Shown piece by piece: positions 11,575-22,949 of a stretch of DNA of 64,000 nucleotides. The translations under genes and the position numbers were made by a program. The stretch spans positions 27,787,501 through 27,851,500 of the forward strand of contig NC_091674.1 of NCBI RefSeq assembly GCF_042453785.1, read 5' to 3'. A model generated the notes under the pieces. The model made no database searches and was not told the origin of the DNA. It saw only the letters and a list, made by a program, of their open reading frames with translations. The stretch is from Malus domestica (Eukaryota; Streptophyta; Magnoliopsida; Rosales; Rosaceae). Positions within the stretch are counted from its first letter, which is position 1, and every line of letters starts with the position of its first letter.

Positions 11575-12695
11575 ATGTATCTATGTATATGTATCTATGT
11601 ATATGTATCTATGTATGTGTGTGTGTGTGTGTATGGAGATTGAGCTTGTGATTTTGGGAGAATTAATTATGCAATTTTTGAAGGATTACAAGCTATTTTT
11701 ATCTTGTTCCTACACAAAGAAAAAGATTATGGTATGAGTTTAGATCTATAACAAAGATTTACATGGCCATTATTTGTTATGGATTTTAACTTTATATATG
11801 TTAAGTACCTTTGAACTTGAAGGAAATATTATCCCTTTTTTCTTGAAATCAATTGTTTTTTTTTCAAAGAAATCAATAAAGTTTTTAATGTTAGCATGAT
11901 TTCTTGTATTATCTTTTTTTTTTCTAGTTCTTTTGAATTTCAAGTAAATAAAACGTGTATAATTAAATATCTCTCGTCATATATAGCCATTGGATTTAAA
12001 TCCATCTCTCACTGATCTGAATTCTCCCCAAGTTTTTGGATTTACATGCTTGCGCAACTTATAATTGATTAACTATATTTGAAAGGTAATTAAATCGTGA
12101 GCAGATAAATATTTTTCATTATTAGAGGTCCTGAAATTAGGGTACATGCACCATCAATCAACATCCACAATTGGCTTTCATTATTTAATAGTGAAGTATT
12201 GGAATGGGGCGGTGCATAAACCAGAGCTAATTTGGCCATCTAGCGGTTTGAAGTCAGGGATGTATGACTTATGGATGCCTAGAGTTGTATGCTTTTGTTT
12301 GTTTTAAGTATAAAACCTTTGATTCAGTTTAGGAATGATCATGTAATAAGAAGAAAGCAACAATGTTAATAGGGTTAGCCTAGTGGTGGCTAAATTTAGA
12401 GTTCGAAACCGCCTTTGATGTAACAAAAAAGAAAAAGAAAAAAGGAAGCAACGGTGTCCGGTTATTATTAACTATTACAATTTAACATGTAACGAACATT
12501 GCAGGTTTAATTATTCTTCAATCTTTCAATTGAACTTAAATATCATCAATGAATTTTAATAAACTATGTATGATACTAATTGAACAGATGTCGACCACAA
12601 GTAATATAAAGGGGTCCTCGGCGGAACCTGATCATTCAGTGGCATCTACTTCATCAAGCCTAAAGGAACAGGTACTTATGTTCACTTTGTTTATT

Positions 12696-12730
<35 letters not shown>

Positions 12731-14578
12731 AAAATCAATTAAAGGCTAGAGAGAACTAAATTTTCCGAGTTTATTTCTCAAATATTTTATAGGATTATCA
12801 GCTTGAATCTGCTAGAGCGGAAATGGGTGAAGTTAGAGAAGAAAACCAAAGGCTGAAGAAGTACTTGGACCGGATAACGGAGGACTACCAGACACTTCAA
12901 ATGCAGTTCTATGACATTCAACAAAAAGCAAACAAGTCCAAGGACATTGCAATTCCAAGTACTATTAAGAAATATAACCAAGACGAGGAATCCGAGCTTG
13001 TGTCACTCAGCCTCGGATCATTTTCTGGAAAACCTAAATGGAATCAAAAGAATGATAAAAACCCTAGCACTAGTCAAGGGAATGTAGAAAATGAGTCAGA
13101 TGGAGAGAGCTTGTCATTGGGGCTAGACTGCAAATATGAATTAGCAGCTAAATCAAGTGCCACAACTGATCAAGTGCCCTTGGCAAATCCAAGCCCTGGA
13201 AGCAGCCTTGAAGAAGTGCCCAAGGAAGAAGCTGGTAAGACTTGGCAACCAAAAAAAGTTCTCAAGACAATAAGATCAAGTGCTATAGAAGATGAAGTTG
13301 CGCAACAGAGCCCAGCCAAGAAAGCTAGGGTTTCAGTGAGAGCCAGATGTGACACCCCAACGGTTAGTTTACACACATATTAATGAAATTAAGTAGTTCA
13401 TATGCATGCAAAAATGGAATTTACTAAAGATTGGTTAATTGTTGTAACCATGAGATTTTATTTACTAAGCATAATTGTACTTGGACGCAGATGAATGATG
13501 GATGCCAATGGAGGAAATATGGGCAAAAGATTGCAAAAGGAAATCCATGCCCTCGTGCTTACTACCGTTGCACCATTGCACCTTCGTGTCCAGTAAGAAA
13601 ACAGGTAAATGCATGCACCTATCTGTGTCGGTGTTTGACACATCACCTGTCACATAATATGATTCACTATATGGTATCTAAAAATATATTGTACGCTAAT
13701 TTCTTGATTTGTAATTAATTTAGGTACAAAGGTTTGCAGAGGACATATCCATCTTAATCACCACCTATGAAGGAACACACAATCACCCACTTCCGATGTC
13801 AGCCACAGCTATGGCTTCCACTACCTCTGCCGCTGCTTCCATGGTATTATCCGGTTCATCATCTTCAAGCTCTGGCAGCCTGAACCCATCAACTACCGCT
13901 GCGCACGATCTTCATGGTTACAATTTCTACCTTTCTGATAACTCAAAATCCAGATTCTACACACCCAACTCTTCACTCTCATCTTCTCTCCCAACAATCA
14001 CCTTAGACCTCACTTCAAACCCTTCATCAACATCCAATTCCTTGTCCCATCTCAACAAATTCTCTTCTTCATCAAGTTCTTCCCGTCAACTTTACCCTTC
14101 CACCAGCCACAACTTTGGATCAAATTCTGAGTCCAACACCAACATTTCTTGGAGGACCCCCTTACCTCCATATAATATCAGTAACAAGAATCAAATTGCA
14201 CCACTAAGTAGTCTTGGAATCAGGCAGCAGCCCCTGCAAAACAGCATGTACCAAAACTACATGCAGAAGAATATTAACCCTAACCCTAATCCCCATCAAG
14301 GAGTTCCGCATCAGTTTCGACCAGACTCTATTGCAGCTGCAACCAAGGCAATCACAGCTGACCCTAGTTTCCAATCCGCCTTAGCCGCCGCCCTTACATC
14401 AATCATTGGCAACAACAGTACTGTTGGGACAACTGGCATTACTGGAACCCTAGGTCATCTTAAGCAAGCAGATGGTGGAGACAGTAGTATCAGTTTGGCT
14501 CAGAAATTCAAATGGAGTGACCACTTTCCAGTAAGTACTACTGCTTTCTCCATTCCTTCAGTCACAGATAGGGAATAA
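11307..14578 (+). CDS. WRKY transcription factor, group IIb, WRKY72-like
   Basis: DNA-binding regulator of W-box promoters; WRKY72-type proteins are linked to defence and development. Five exons join in frame: 11307-11438, 12588-12671, 12793-13362, 13491-13604 and 13724-14578, giving 584 residues as read. A leucine-zipper-like coiled coil (about residues 74-110, ...[16 protein letters not shown]) precedes a Ser-rich acidic region. WRKYGQK is at about 269-275 and is followed by a C-x5-C-x23-H-x-H zinc finger. A conserved intron splits the finger after PVRKQ, and the group IIb signature after NHPLP is [16 protein letters not shown]. The frame ends early at ...SIPSVTDRE. Typical WRKY72 tail sequence lies downstream in other frames, so the C-terminus looks frameshifted (see findings). 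A MULE sits about 200 bp after the stop. Confidence 0.92.
11540..11634. repeat. AT/GTAT/TG compound microsatellite in WRKY intron 1
   Basis: (AT)n passes into GTAT/CTAT-type units and ends in (TG)n, all inside the first intron. Confidence 0.9.
12369..12440 (+). mobile_element. Short SINE-like remnant in WRKY intron 1
   Basis: GTTAGCCTAGTGGTGGCTAA resembles an A box, GAGTTCGAAACC resembles a B box, and an A-rich tail (AACAAAAAAGAAAAAG) follows. The whole is only about 70 bp, so this is a tentative call. Confidence 0.4.
12699..12727. repeat. (AT)n microsatellite in WRKY intron 2
   Basis: Uninterrupted AT dinucleotide run of about 29 bp between exons 2 and 3. Confidence 0.9.
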
Positions 14579-15475
14579 CAGTAGCATTGGATGTGCATCA
14601 AGCTATTTGAACAAAACAACTCCCAGCGAATTCGCAGCTCGGGAGCTTGATGTTTCTGCCACCTTCATTGCCATTTTCAAGTGCCCCCAAGTGTGCATCT
14701 ACATGATACTAGAGACCACAAGAGTTTATAGTTTTTTAATTGAATAATAATGTTTAATAATTTGTAAACAGTTAATTAATTTGATTAATCTCAGTTTACT
14801 ATCCTAAATTTTTTTTATTTTTAACATTTACCACATGAAATGTTTTTCATCCCAATTTAGTACATAAAATCATATTTCTGGAATATTTTCATACATTCGT
14901 TAAGTTTTCCATCAAAACATTATTTATCTGATGACGTGGTACTTATGTAGATAATGACTGGGCACGTATCACTATGGGCCCACATGGTAATTAAAAAAAA
15001 ATAGTTTTTTTTCTGGGCTGTCTCCTCACCCCCAACCCTTTCCATCCCTTCTCTTTTCTGCACCCAAACCATCTGCACCCACCCACCCTCTTCACCTCCG
15101 CTGAGACCTGCGAAGCTGCCGCAGCAGACCACAAGGCGGATGACGACATATCGTTACCTCGCTCCGTCGCCATTTTCTGCTGCTTCTTGGGCGGTGGTCT
15201 TGTGGCTTGAATGAACATGTTGATGACGTCGGTGTCGATGGAGATGATGACTTGAAATGGAATTGGAGCTCCTCCAATCCAACAAACGGCAAGCGCCCAT
15301 TGGGGTTTGACGGCGGCGAAGATGACGAAGAGCATCGAGAGAGGAAGTTGTTTAAGCTTTTGGATTTGTTATGACAAGGTGGAGACGATGATGAATTAAT
15401 TTTCGTGCGAGCAATTGGGGATTAGGGGTTTTGCAAAGGATGGAGGTGAAGAAGGTGGAGGTGGGTCGGGTATAC

Positions 15476-18400
15476 CAGGGCCGGTCCTGTGTTTTTGGGT
15501 GCCCAGTGCGAAAGCTCAAAATGTGGCCTTTTTTAATACGGAAACATATAAAAGGTCGTACCCAGTGCACAAGGCTCCCGCTTTACGCAGGATTTGGGAG
15601 AGGTTAATACGGAAACATATGTTTAAAAAAATATTTAACGAGGGCTGGAACCCAATCAAAGCTAGGGGGCTAGGCCCTCACGCCCAAATGATATTACTTG
15701 AGAAAATATACAACGGGGGGGACATAATACCTAAACCCCGACAATCAAAAATACAATCATATACAACCATTCCTAGCAAAACTCCTTGAAATTTCAACCT
15801 TTAAGAAATTGTCTTCTGGCATTTTTTGAAGCAAAATCATCAATTATATCATCATACTCCAAGTCTTCAATCTCATCCTTTTCAATGCATAAGATTGCTA
15901 ATCCATTTAGCCTATCTTGAGTCATAGTGGTCCGCAAGTAAGATTTTAATAATTTCAATTTTGAAAAACTTCTTTCTGCAGATGCCACGGTCACAGGTAC
16001 AGTCAACAGTACACGATAAGCAATCAAGACATTAGGACACATGTCAGTTTCTTTTACAAAGTTTGCTATTTCCATGGATGTCCAAGGGTTATTAGAGAAA
16101 AATGCTTCTTCAGGTAACATCATTTGCAACACCTGTAACTCGGAACATAAGTCGGCTCCATCTACATCCATGGTATTTCCATGTTTCAAATGTGCTTCAA
16201 GATTCATACAATTTTCTTTTAGTTGTTGATCATCCAATGAAATCAACTTCGGTGCATCAAACAAGAAGCCAAAAATATATTCAAAAGCCTTTAACTGTTC
16301 AAACCTGTGTTTCAGTTGAGAAAGAGCAATATCCACTATAACAAGAAAATAATCTGTTCTAAATGATTCTTCAGCAGACTGTTGTTCCCTCTCATTACCA
16401 TCAACTTCATCATGATGTCTTTTTCTAGGTCTATGACGTTTAGTTTGAAAAACAGGGTCAATTTCCGATTCAAGTGAAATTTCTTTAGCATCACGCATGG
16501 CAGAAGCCAAACCAGTTTCTGTGTAGTTTTCAAAAAAGGTAACAAGTGCTTCCAAAGCCTTTACAGCAACATCAAGACGCATGTCTTCAGATTGTAATTT
16601 TTTGCTCACCATGTTAATCTTCAACAAAATGTCATACCAAATAACCAAACTTAATACAAAATCAAAACTGGAAAGTTCTCCTGATGCTAAACATTCTGCA
16701 TCCCTACTCAATTGGGGATTCTCAGTAATTTCCACCAACGTAAACAAAGCATTTCTCACTTGGGCTACTTGGGATTTAATTGCTTTAACACTTTCAATGT
16801 GACTTCCCCATCGAGTAGTTGACAATGACTTCAAAGTTAAACCATCAATATGTTCAAGCAAAATATTCCAACGCTTTGTAGAGTTGGAAAACACCGTATA
16901 TATGCATTGACATGCTCCAAAAAAAGATTTTGCTTTAAGACATGAACTTGCCATATCACAAACTATTAAATTAAGACAATGAGAACCACATGGCATGTAA
17001 AATGCTCTGGGATTTATGTCTAGCAATCTTTTTTGGACACCTTGGTGTTTCCCTCTCATGTTAGATCCATTATCATAACCTTGTCCCCTCACATTATCAA
17101 TATCAAGATCAAGAGACTTTAGGACATCTTGCAACTCATTAAAAAGTCCTTGTCCTGATGTATCTTCCACACTTAAAAACTCCATGAAATACTCCCTTAT
17201 ATTTATTGACCTACTTGACAAGTCAACACATCTCAAAATTAAAGTCATTTGTTCCACATGACTTGCATCAGGAGTACAATCAAGAATGACAGAAAAAAAT
17301 TTGGCTTCTTTTACCTTTTTAATGACAGAAAAATTAAAGTCACTAATTCCATCTTTTGCTAACTCACTTTTTGAGGCAATTGTTTTAAACAATTTACAAC
17401 AAAAGCAAAAGACTTTATCCAACTCTTTTGAGTACACGAGCCATTTCCTATCATAAATTTCACCCGTTGGTAATTTTCGATCATAGTAGTGTGAGGAAAA
17501 TTTTCTAGAGAGTTTGTCCTTAGGATAAGTGAGATTAGTTTCTCGAATTGGCCCATTTTCTACAAGCAAGTCTCTCATTTCTGCATTAAGACCATCCCAA
17601 ACTCTTGGATCATAAATGTTTATATGGAAAATAGGTTCAGGAGATTCAATATTTTCCTCTACACCAATATGATCATCATCAACATTTAAATCCACATCAC
17701 CACCATTTTCATGGTCTTGAGACTCATCACCAACATTTTCTTCTAAATCACTACCATTTTCATGATCATGAGACTCCCCAATAACATTTTGTGGCTCTTC
17801 ACCAACATTATTTTCTCTCAAATTTTCAACTGACTCATTCTTTGTAGAGAAAAATTTATTAAGAGATCCTCTTAAACTTTCGGCAATTTCGTTATCCTTT
17901 GCCTTTTTTTTTCTTTTCATATTACCAGAGAGTTGTTTCCTAAAAGACATGGCTTCAATAATTTGTTTGCAAAAATTACCTACACATGATATAACAAAAT
18001 TTTCCTATCAAAATTATCATTCCAACACATTATATATTATAAAAACACTAACACATAGTCAAACATATTATAAAAATTGAACCTAAAATTGGGTTTGAAA
18101 TGAAATCAAATAATTCAATAATCAATTAGTCAAGAATTCAATTCATCATTCATCAACAACAATAATTCTATACATCAATTATCAATTTATTATATAATTC
18201 TATATCACTTGCATTGCAAAATTTTATATTAAATTATAAATTGAGAATTAAAATTTAAAAAATTTACCTCAAAAATAATTTTGTCTCCATGCTTGAGAGT
18301 TTGGAGCAACCATTAAAGCTTGTAGCAAAGAAGTTGGACGGCAGAGCAAACCAAAGCACCAATAATTCAAAGAAAGAAAAATGATGGGCAGGGAAGGCAA

Positions 18401-18718
18401 AGTGAGGGATGTAGGGAACAAAAGAGAGGTGGGTGGGTGGGTGGGGAATCGGGAAAGGTTAGAGTATATTAGGGATTAGGGTTTGATTGGGACCACTGGT
18501 CCCTGTTATGTCTTGTTATGTTTTTTTTTTTTTTTTTTTTTTTCGGCTGGGTCTTTCTGGACCCTTTTGTTGCCTTTGGGCTCTTGCCAGCCCCTATTTG
18601 GGCTGTGAAATTTTTTTTTTAATACTTAGTTATATGGGTTTTTTTTTTATTTTGGTGCCCTCTTCATTTTGGGGCCCTGGACAGTTGCCCCTGTGGCACT
18701 GGGCCTGGGCCGGCCCTG
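15476..18718 (-). mobile_element. hAT transposon inserted in the MULE
   Basis: Termini are CAGGGCCGGTCCTG at the left and, inverted, CAGGGCCGGCCCAG at the right. They are flanked by a perfect 8-bp duplication GGGTATAC (15468-15475, 18719-18726). Length is 3,243 bp. It holds one long minus-strand transposase frame (15794-17950). A poly(T) stretch near 18,521-18,543 and CAAAGG/GGCCC-rich subterminal DNA complete it. Near-intact ends and an uninterrupted 2.1-kb frame suggest a fairly young insertion, later than the MULE. Confidence 0.9.
15794..17950 (-). CDS. hAT-family transposase (TTF finger/DUF4371 type), internally deleted
   Basis: The 718-residue single-exon frame would catalyse cut-and-paste transposition. 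The acidic N-terminus (to about residue 110) is followed by IYDPRVWDGLNAEMRDLLVE. A TTF-type finger start (KVFCFCCKLF) follows, then the RNase H-like core (FFSVILDCTPDASHVEQMT; DNVRGQGYDNGSNMRGKHQG; CGSHCLNLIVCDMA; STTRWGSH). The C-terminal hAT dimerisation domain has TVPVTVASAERSFSKLKLLK. From memory, family members carry roughly 150-170 more residues between KDGISD and KKVKEAKFFSV. Here those two points are almost fused in frame, so the rest of the finger and part of DUF4371 appear deleted. Its activity is therefore doubtful. Confidence 0.88.
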   Translation of the reverse strand: MSFRKQLSGNMKRKKKAKDNEIAESLRGSLNKFFSTKNESVENLRENNVGEEPQNVIGESHDHENGSDLEENVGDESQDHENGGDVDLNVDDDHIGVEENIESPEPIFHINIYDPRVWDGLNAEMRDLLVENGPIRETNLTYPKDKLSRKFSSHYYDRKLPTGEIYDRKWLVYSKELDKVFCFCCKLFKTIASKSELAKDGISDFNFSVIKKVKEAKFFSVILDCTPDASHVEQMTLILRCVDLSSRSINIREYFMEFLSVEDTSGQGLFNELQDVLKSLDLDIDNVRGQGYDNGSNMRGKHQGVQKRLLDINPRAFYMPCGSHCLNLIVCDMASSCLKAKSFFGACQCIYTVFSNSTKRWNILLEHIDGLTLKSLSTTRWGSHIESVKAIKSQVAQVRNALFTLVEITENPQLSRDAECLASGELSSFDFVLSLVIWYDILLKINMVSKKLQSEDMRLDVAVKALEALVTFFENYTETGLASAMRDAKEISLESEIDPVFQTKRHRPRKRHHDEVDGNEREQQSAEESFRTDYFLVIVDIALSQLKHRFEQLKAFEYIFGFLFDAPKLISLDDQQLKENCMNLEAHLKHGNTMDVDGADLCSELQVLQMMLPEEAFFSNNPWTSMEIANFVKETDMCPNVLIAYRVLLTVPVTVASAERSFSKLKLLKSYLRTTMTQDRLNGLAILCIEKDEIEDLEYDDIIDDFASKNARRQFLKG

Positions 18719-19273
18719 GGGTATACATGGTTGGGTGGGCGCAGTTGAGAGAAGGGAGAGAGCGGGGGGTGACGTGAGGTAGGAGAGGTGGGTGTGCGGG
18801 GAGAGTGGGTGCAGATGGTTTGGGTGCAAAGCAGAGAAGGGATGGAAGGGGTTGGGGTGAGGAGGTAGCCTAGAAAAAAAAAATTATAATTACCACGTGG
18901 GCCCATAGTAACACGTGGCCTTCATTCATTGTTCATATAGACACCACGTCATCAGTTAACAGATGTTTGGATGGAAAACTTAATGGATATATGAAAGTGT
19001 TCCATAAATATGACTATGACTTTAGGTACTAGACTGAGACAAAAAAAATTCATGTACTAAATGTTGAAAACCAAGAAATTTTAGGGTAGTAAATTGAGAT
19101 TAACCCTAATTAATTCAAACAAGGTAATTAAATTGAGTTTGAATTTTTGTGTATTAGTCTGTTTTTTAAGATACATAGTGGTGATTGTATGACTGTAAAT
19201 TGTCTTTATTCCTAGACGTGGATATACATGAGAAGGATTGAAAACGGTATTAGCTGACATAAGCTTTGATATA

Positions 19274-19478
19274 TTTTTTTTTAAAAGGGGACAACTGGTG
19301 GTAAGCCATGGTTATCCACTCTTTCTGGGGGCTGGGAAGACTCACAGAGGCATTTTCAGCCTCCCTCTGGCCACAAGTCTGGTTTCCAAACCAGCAGCGG
19401 ATTTTAAACCTGAGACCTCCAGTTTTTAGTTTTAAGGAAGTCTCGTAATCCGCGCTTTACCAATAGGGCACCAGCTCG
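19274..19478 (-). mobile_element. tRNA-derived SINE
   Basis: On the minus strand the element starts GAGCTGGTGCCCTATTGGTA. An A box (TGGTAAAGCGCGG) and a B box (CAGGTTTAAAATCC) follow at tRNA-like spacing, then about 130 bp of body and an A tail, seen as poly(T) at 19274-19282. It differs from the SINE family at 8,756 and 31,697. Target duplications are not clear. Confidence 0.7.
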
Positions 19479-19483
19479 TGGTT

Positions 19484-22130
19484 ATATTCATTTGCGTGAC
19501 CAAATACATCTCTATCACTTTGGTGTACGTTTTTTTTTTTTTTTTTTTTTTTTTACAAGAATTAGTAGCAATTTTTCATTGAGATGATAACTGTTTGGGT
19601 TAATATTTGAATATTGGGTTTGAATGAAGGAATGCCCAAGGATGCCAAATTAAATGAGGACTTGCCCGAAGCCCAGCATCGAGCCCAGAGACAAACTAAA
19701 GCCCTCTCAGCCAAGGCATAGGCCATGTGCCTATGACTGAAGTGACAACTGATAGAGACCAGCTCACTACTAACCAAAAAGCACTTTCTAATGGCATAAA
19801 GGTGTAAATACATGATGACTCACTGCCCCTGGGAGCCCTTGGGCAAGAGCAAAGCTCTAACAATCGAGCCAAATCGCTTATAAAAGGAAGGAAAGACAAC
19901 AGAGATAAGGACACTCAACCAATCAAATAAACAACATACAAACTCTGCTTTCAAGCCAAATTTACATCCAAAAAGCTGAAATCAACCTAGATTCAGTCAT
20001 TTTAGCAATAGTTCCCTTATAAAAGCTATCTTTTGTCTAGTTTAAAAGCTCTGCTACCTTACCTAGTGTCATAGTATCGATTCCCTCTTGTAAAACTTGC
20101 TTACCATCCATCCCTTTTAGCATACAACCCCTGTAAACTCAAAGAGAAGTGGCTGTAAGAGGTTCAACCTTACCCGACAAGGTGAAATCTTGCTCGAGTC
20201 TCTTTGCTTGCACCTTAAATTAGTGGATCTGTTGCTTAATGTACTTTTCAGCATGTATTAAAGTTATTTCCATATGTTTTCCACTTAAGAGTCTCATTTG
20301 CATCAAGATCTGGTTAACTTAATAAACCTACTTTCATTAAGAACAAACTGGATTTGAGGAAATGGTTTAAAGAGCTCTGAACTCCCTTCGTTTCGAACAT
20401 ACAAGATTATGAACTAAAAGTCTTTGTTTACAAGGCAAGAAAAAGAACTTAATACAGACTTAACCCATCTGTGACAATCCTTTGATAACAAGAAGTTTGA
20501 GTAACTTAGGCCGCAAGTAATCGCTCAAAGCACATCTATTTCAACATTTGTTACACTGAGATAATAGTGGCATGCCTAGCACTTTGTTAATCTTGATTGT
20601 GACCCTCAAGGCCTACACCAAAGACCCCATAAATGCACCTTTCAAACTAACTACTAACTTATATTGCAGCACACCAAGCAACAAGAGCCTGTCAGACAAC
20701 ATCACCAAAAGTGCCATTCACCCCTGGAGAGCTATGCGAGGGGCCATCCACCTTTTGCCTCAAACAATAACAGTTACAAAAATTGTTATATGGATATATT
20801 CTTTAGTTACGCTAGATAAAAGCTCTGCGGCGCTTAATGTGAAAGTGGCATAATGAAAACGAGGTGAAAAGAAAAATTGGCGAAAGGTGAAATTAAAACC
20901 CAACCAAGCCCCACCGTAAGTTCTTTGCCTGATATGATCTGCATCCATTTTCAGCTAGCTCATGACTTGTAAGGGAGACAATAAAGGAGCAAGAGGAAAT
21001 GACAACATTTTTAGCTACGCATGGTTGGTGTGTCATGAATACAGTGTGATTATAATTTGTAAAGAGCAAACCATACATTGTATTCCTGGTTCATGAATAC
21101 AATGTCTTTCTATGAATATCATGCCGTCGGTGAGACTGTTGTTTATGTACAAGTATGATATTTGATAATGAATTGTCAATTAATACTTGTCTTTCCTTAA
21201 TACGAATGTAATGCACATCGATCGAGGGTTGATAGTTGTGTAAGAATAAGCATCAGTATCAGTATGGAGAATCGGTTATTGGTTTCAAGTTTGGATAGGA
21301 AGACTTGATAAGAATGGATTATTAATCCATGTTGTTCTAGGATTAAAAGAACAAGAAACTGAATTTATTATGGAAACGAATTTAGTTTCGTAGGATTGTG
21401 TTTTATATATACTGGCCTACGTTCTCACAAATATAACGCTCAATTTTGAACTAAGACCTATTATTAGTTTGAGTCATTTGTTTTTTTAGGGAGAGGATGA
21501 AGGTTTGTTATTCTTTGTTGCTGGTATTGATCATGGCATCATCATGAACTGAAGCATCTATATGTATGTTCTCCATATATAAGGGTTGTGAATTATGGTT
21601 TGTGTTATGGATGTGACTCATATTAGATGATGCTGGATTCTATGTTTGTTCTAATAAGTTATTCATATAAATCATGTGTTAGTGTTACCGTTACATTGTT
21701 AAAATGTGTCTTATTTTACAACGAACTTTACATGCATCAACGGTTGACAATTGTCCATATACACTAGCATCATCATCAAAATTCAAACTCAGAACTTTAC
21801 GTGCAAGAACAAATGCTCCTCTGACTCGAATGCAAGGTTTAATATTTATAGCCAAATCATATGACAACCCAAAGATGGTTTATGATATGAGAATGGTAGC
21901 TCTTGAGCCTCTCAGAGAATTAGAAACACCACAAAAATGAAAAAGAAAAAGGGTAGGGAGACAATATTCCTCCTTTCACAATTTGAGGAGAAAAGCTGAT
22001 AAAGAAAGAGAAGGGCAGCTAGCATGTAGGGACAGTGCTGAGTAGACCGACCCCAACCACACCACAAAATTCCCAAATTCTTGTTCACTTGATATTTGAT
22101 ATAATAAAGCTAATTACAAAACAAAACTCC
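19484..22130. other. Gene-free interval before UBC2
   Basis: No gene can be supported. Two parts have an LTR-like look but no paired repeat: about 19,560-20,230, with a TATAAAAGG motif near 19,878, and about 21,260-21,540. A 93-codon frame at 20,572 has no recognisable features. The final 150 bp probably contain the UBC2 promoter. Confidence 0.4.
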
Positions 22131-22132
22131 AC

Positions 22133-22150
22133 CCTCTCTCTCTCTCTCTC
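22133..22150. repeat. CT-rich tract in the UBC2 promoter/leader
   Basis: Short (CT)n run just upstream of or within the 5' leader, a common feature of plant core promoters and leaders. Confidence 0.6.
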
Positions 22151-22304
22151 ACAGTAGCTCTGTGTTCCTCTCCCCACCAAACCTAATGGCTTCGGCTTCG
22201 ATCTGATCAAACCCACCTCGGAAACCCCTTCTTTGATTACCATCTTCAGTAACCCAATTCGGAGCCTGCTCGGATCGGGACCTCTTGGAGATTCGGAGCT
22301 CCAG

Positions 22305-22932
22305 GTGAGATAATCTTCCTCCAAGTTTCCCCAAATTGTGTTCAATTTCTGTTGTTTTAATTTATTTTCCATTTTACTGTTATAATTGATTGATATTTTA
22401 GGCGGGTAGCGCATGTATAAACAGAAAGATTCAATTTTTGCGTTGGATTGGGGTCAAATTGTCTAGCTTTATTGGCTTTTTGGTACCCTGAGTATTTGTA
22501 ACCTGAATATGAATTTACGGTGTTTTTGTTGGTGTTGAATTAGTGAAGAAAGGATGCTTCTTTTTTGTTGTCATGCATATTTAGAAACATCTGAAAAGCT
22601 GCTTAATTGAAGTGAAATTTCCAGTTTTTGAGCTTGATTTCAGGTCTTTTTTTTTTTTTTGAGAAGAAGCTTGATTTCAGGTCTTGAGCTATGAATTTTG
22701 TCTATACTTAGCTCAGCTGAGCTATCTATGGCGTAATTTAAAGTATTTGTGTTGGTAATTATGTATTTCCGTTGCGCAAATGGAGTTGCCCCAATATCTG
22801 TTGTATGCAATGTGGTGTAGAAAAATGGTTTTTGATGTTTTGGCAGGCATTGGAAAACAAGATGAAATTGGTTTCATTCAATGCATAGTTAATCTAAAAT
22901 ACGGTTTTTTAAAATGGGTTGATGATATGTAG
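22305..22932 (+). other. 5'-UTR intron of UBC2
   Basis: A GAGCTCCAG/GTGAGATAAT donor and a GATATGTAG/GTGGTAGC acceptor enclose a T-rich intron; the ATG follows 17 bp after the acceptor. Leader introns of this kind are usual in plant ubiquitin-pathway genes and often raise expression. Confidence 0.7.
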
Positions 22933-22949
22933 GTGGTAGCAAATTAGCG

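Larger units (their letters stand above)
14782..19106. mobile_element. Mutator-like element (MULE) with long TIRs, interrupted by a hAT element
   Basis: The outer 330 bp or so at each end are inverted copies. They begin TGATTAATCTCAGTTTACTA and, inverted, GGGTTAATCTCAATTTACTA, and share GATGACGTGGT, ACTATGGGCCCAC and CACCCAAACCATCTGCACCC. A perfect 9-bp duplication TAATTAATT flanks them (14773-14781, 19107-19115), the size made by Mutator-type transposases. Without the 3.24-kb hAT insert and its extra 8-bp TSD the element is about 1.07 kb and has no transposase of its own, so it is non-autonomous. It lies just downstream of the WRKY gene. Confidence 0.85.

Noticed and set aside
14530-14568. 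A 38-bp intron (GTAAGT...CACAG) at the WRKY stop
   Set aside because: Too short for a usual plant intron, and splicing it would still lead to a second frame change, so an indel is the simpler reading.
15415-15789. 124-codon plus-strand frame
   Set aside because: It crosses the MULE/hAT junction, so it is a chance fusion of two transposon parts.
19560-20230. Possible solo LTR with TATAAAAGG near 19,878
   Set aside because: No TG...CA borders or target duplication could be fixed; kept only as a note in the spacer entry.
21260-21540. Second LTR-like stretch (GTTGTTCTAGGATTA, TTTTATATATACTGG)
   Set aside because: No pairing repeat and no coding remnant nearby.
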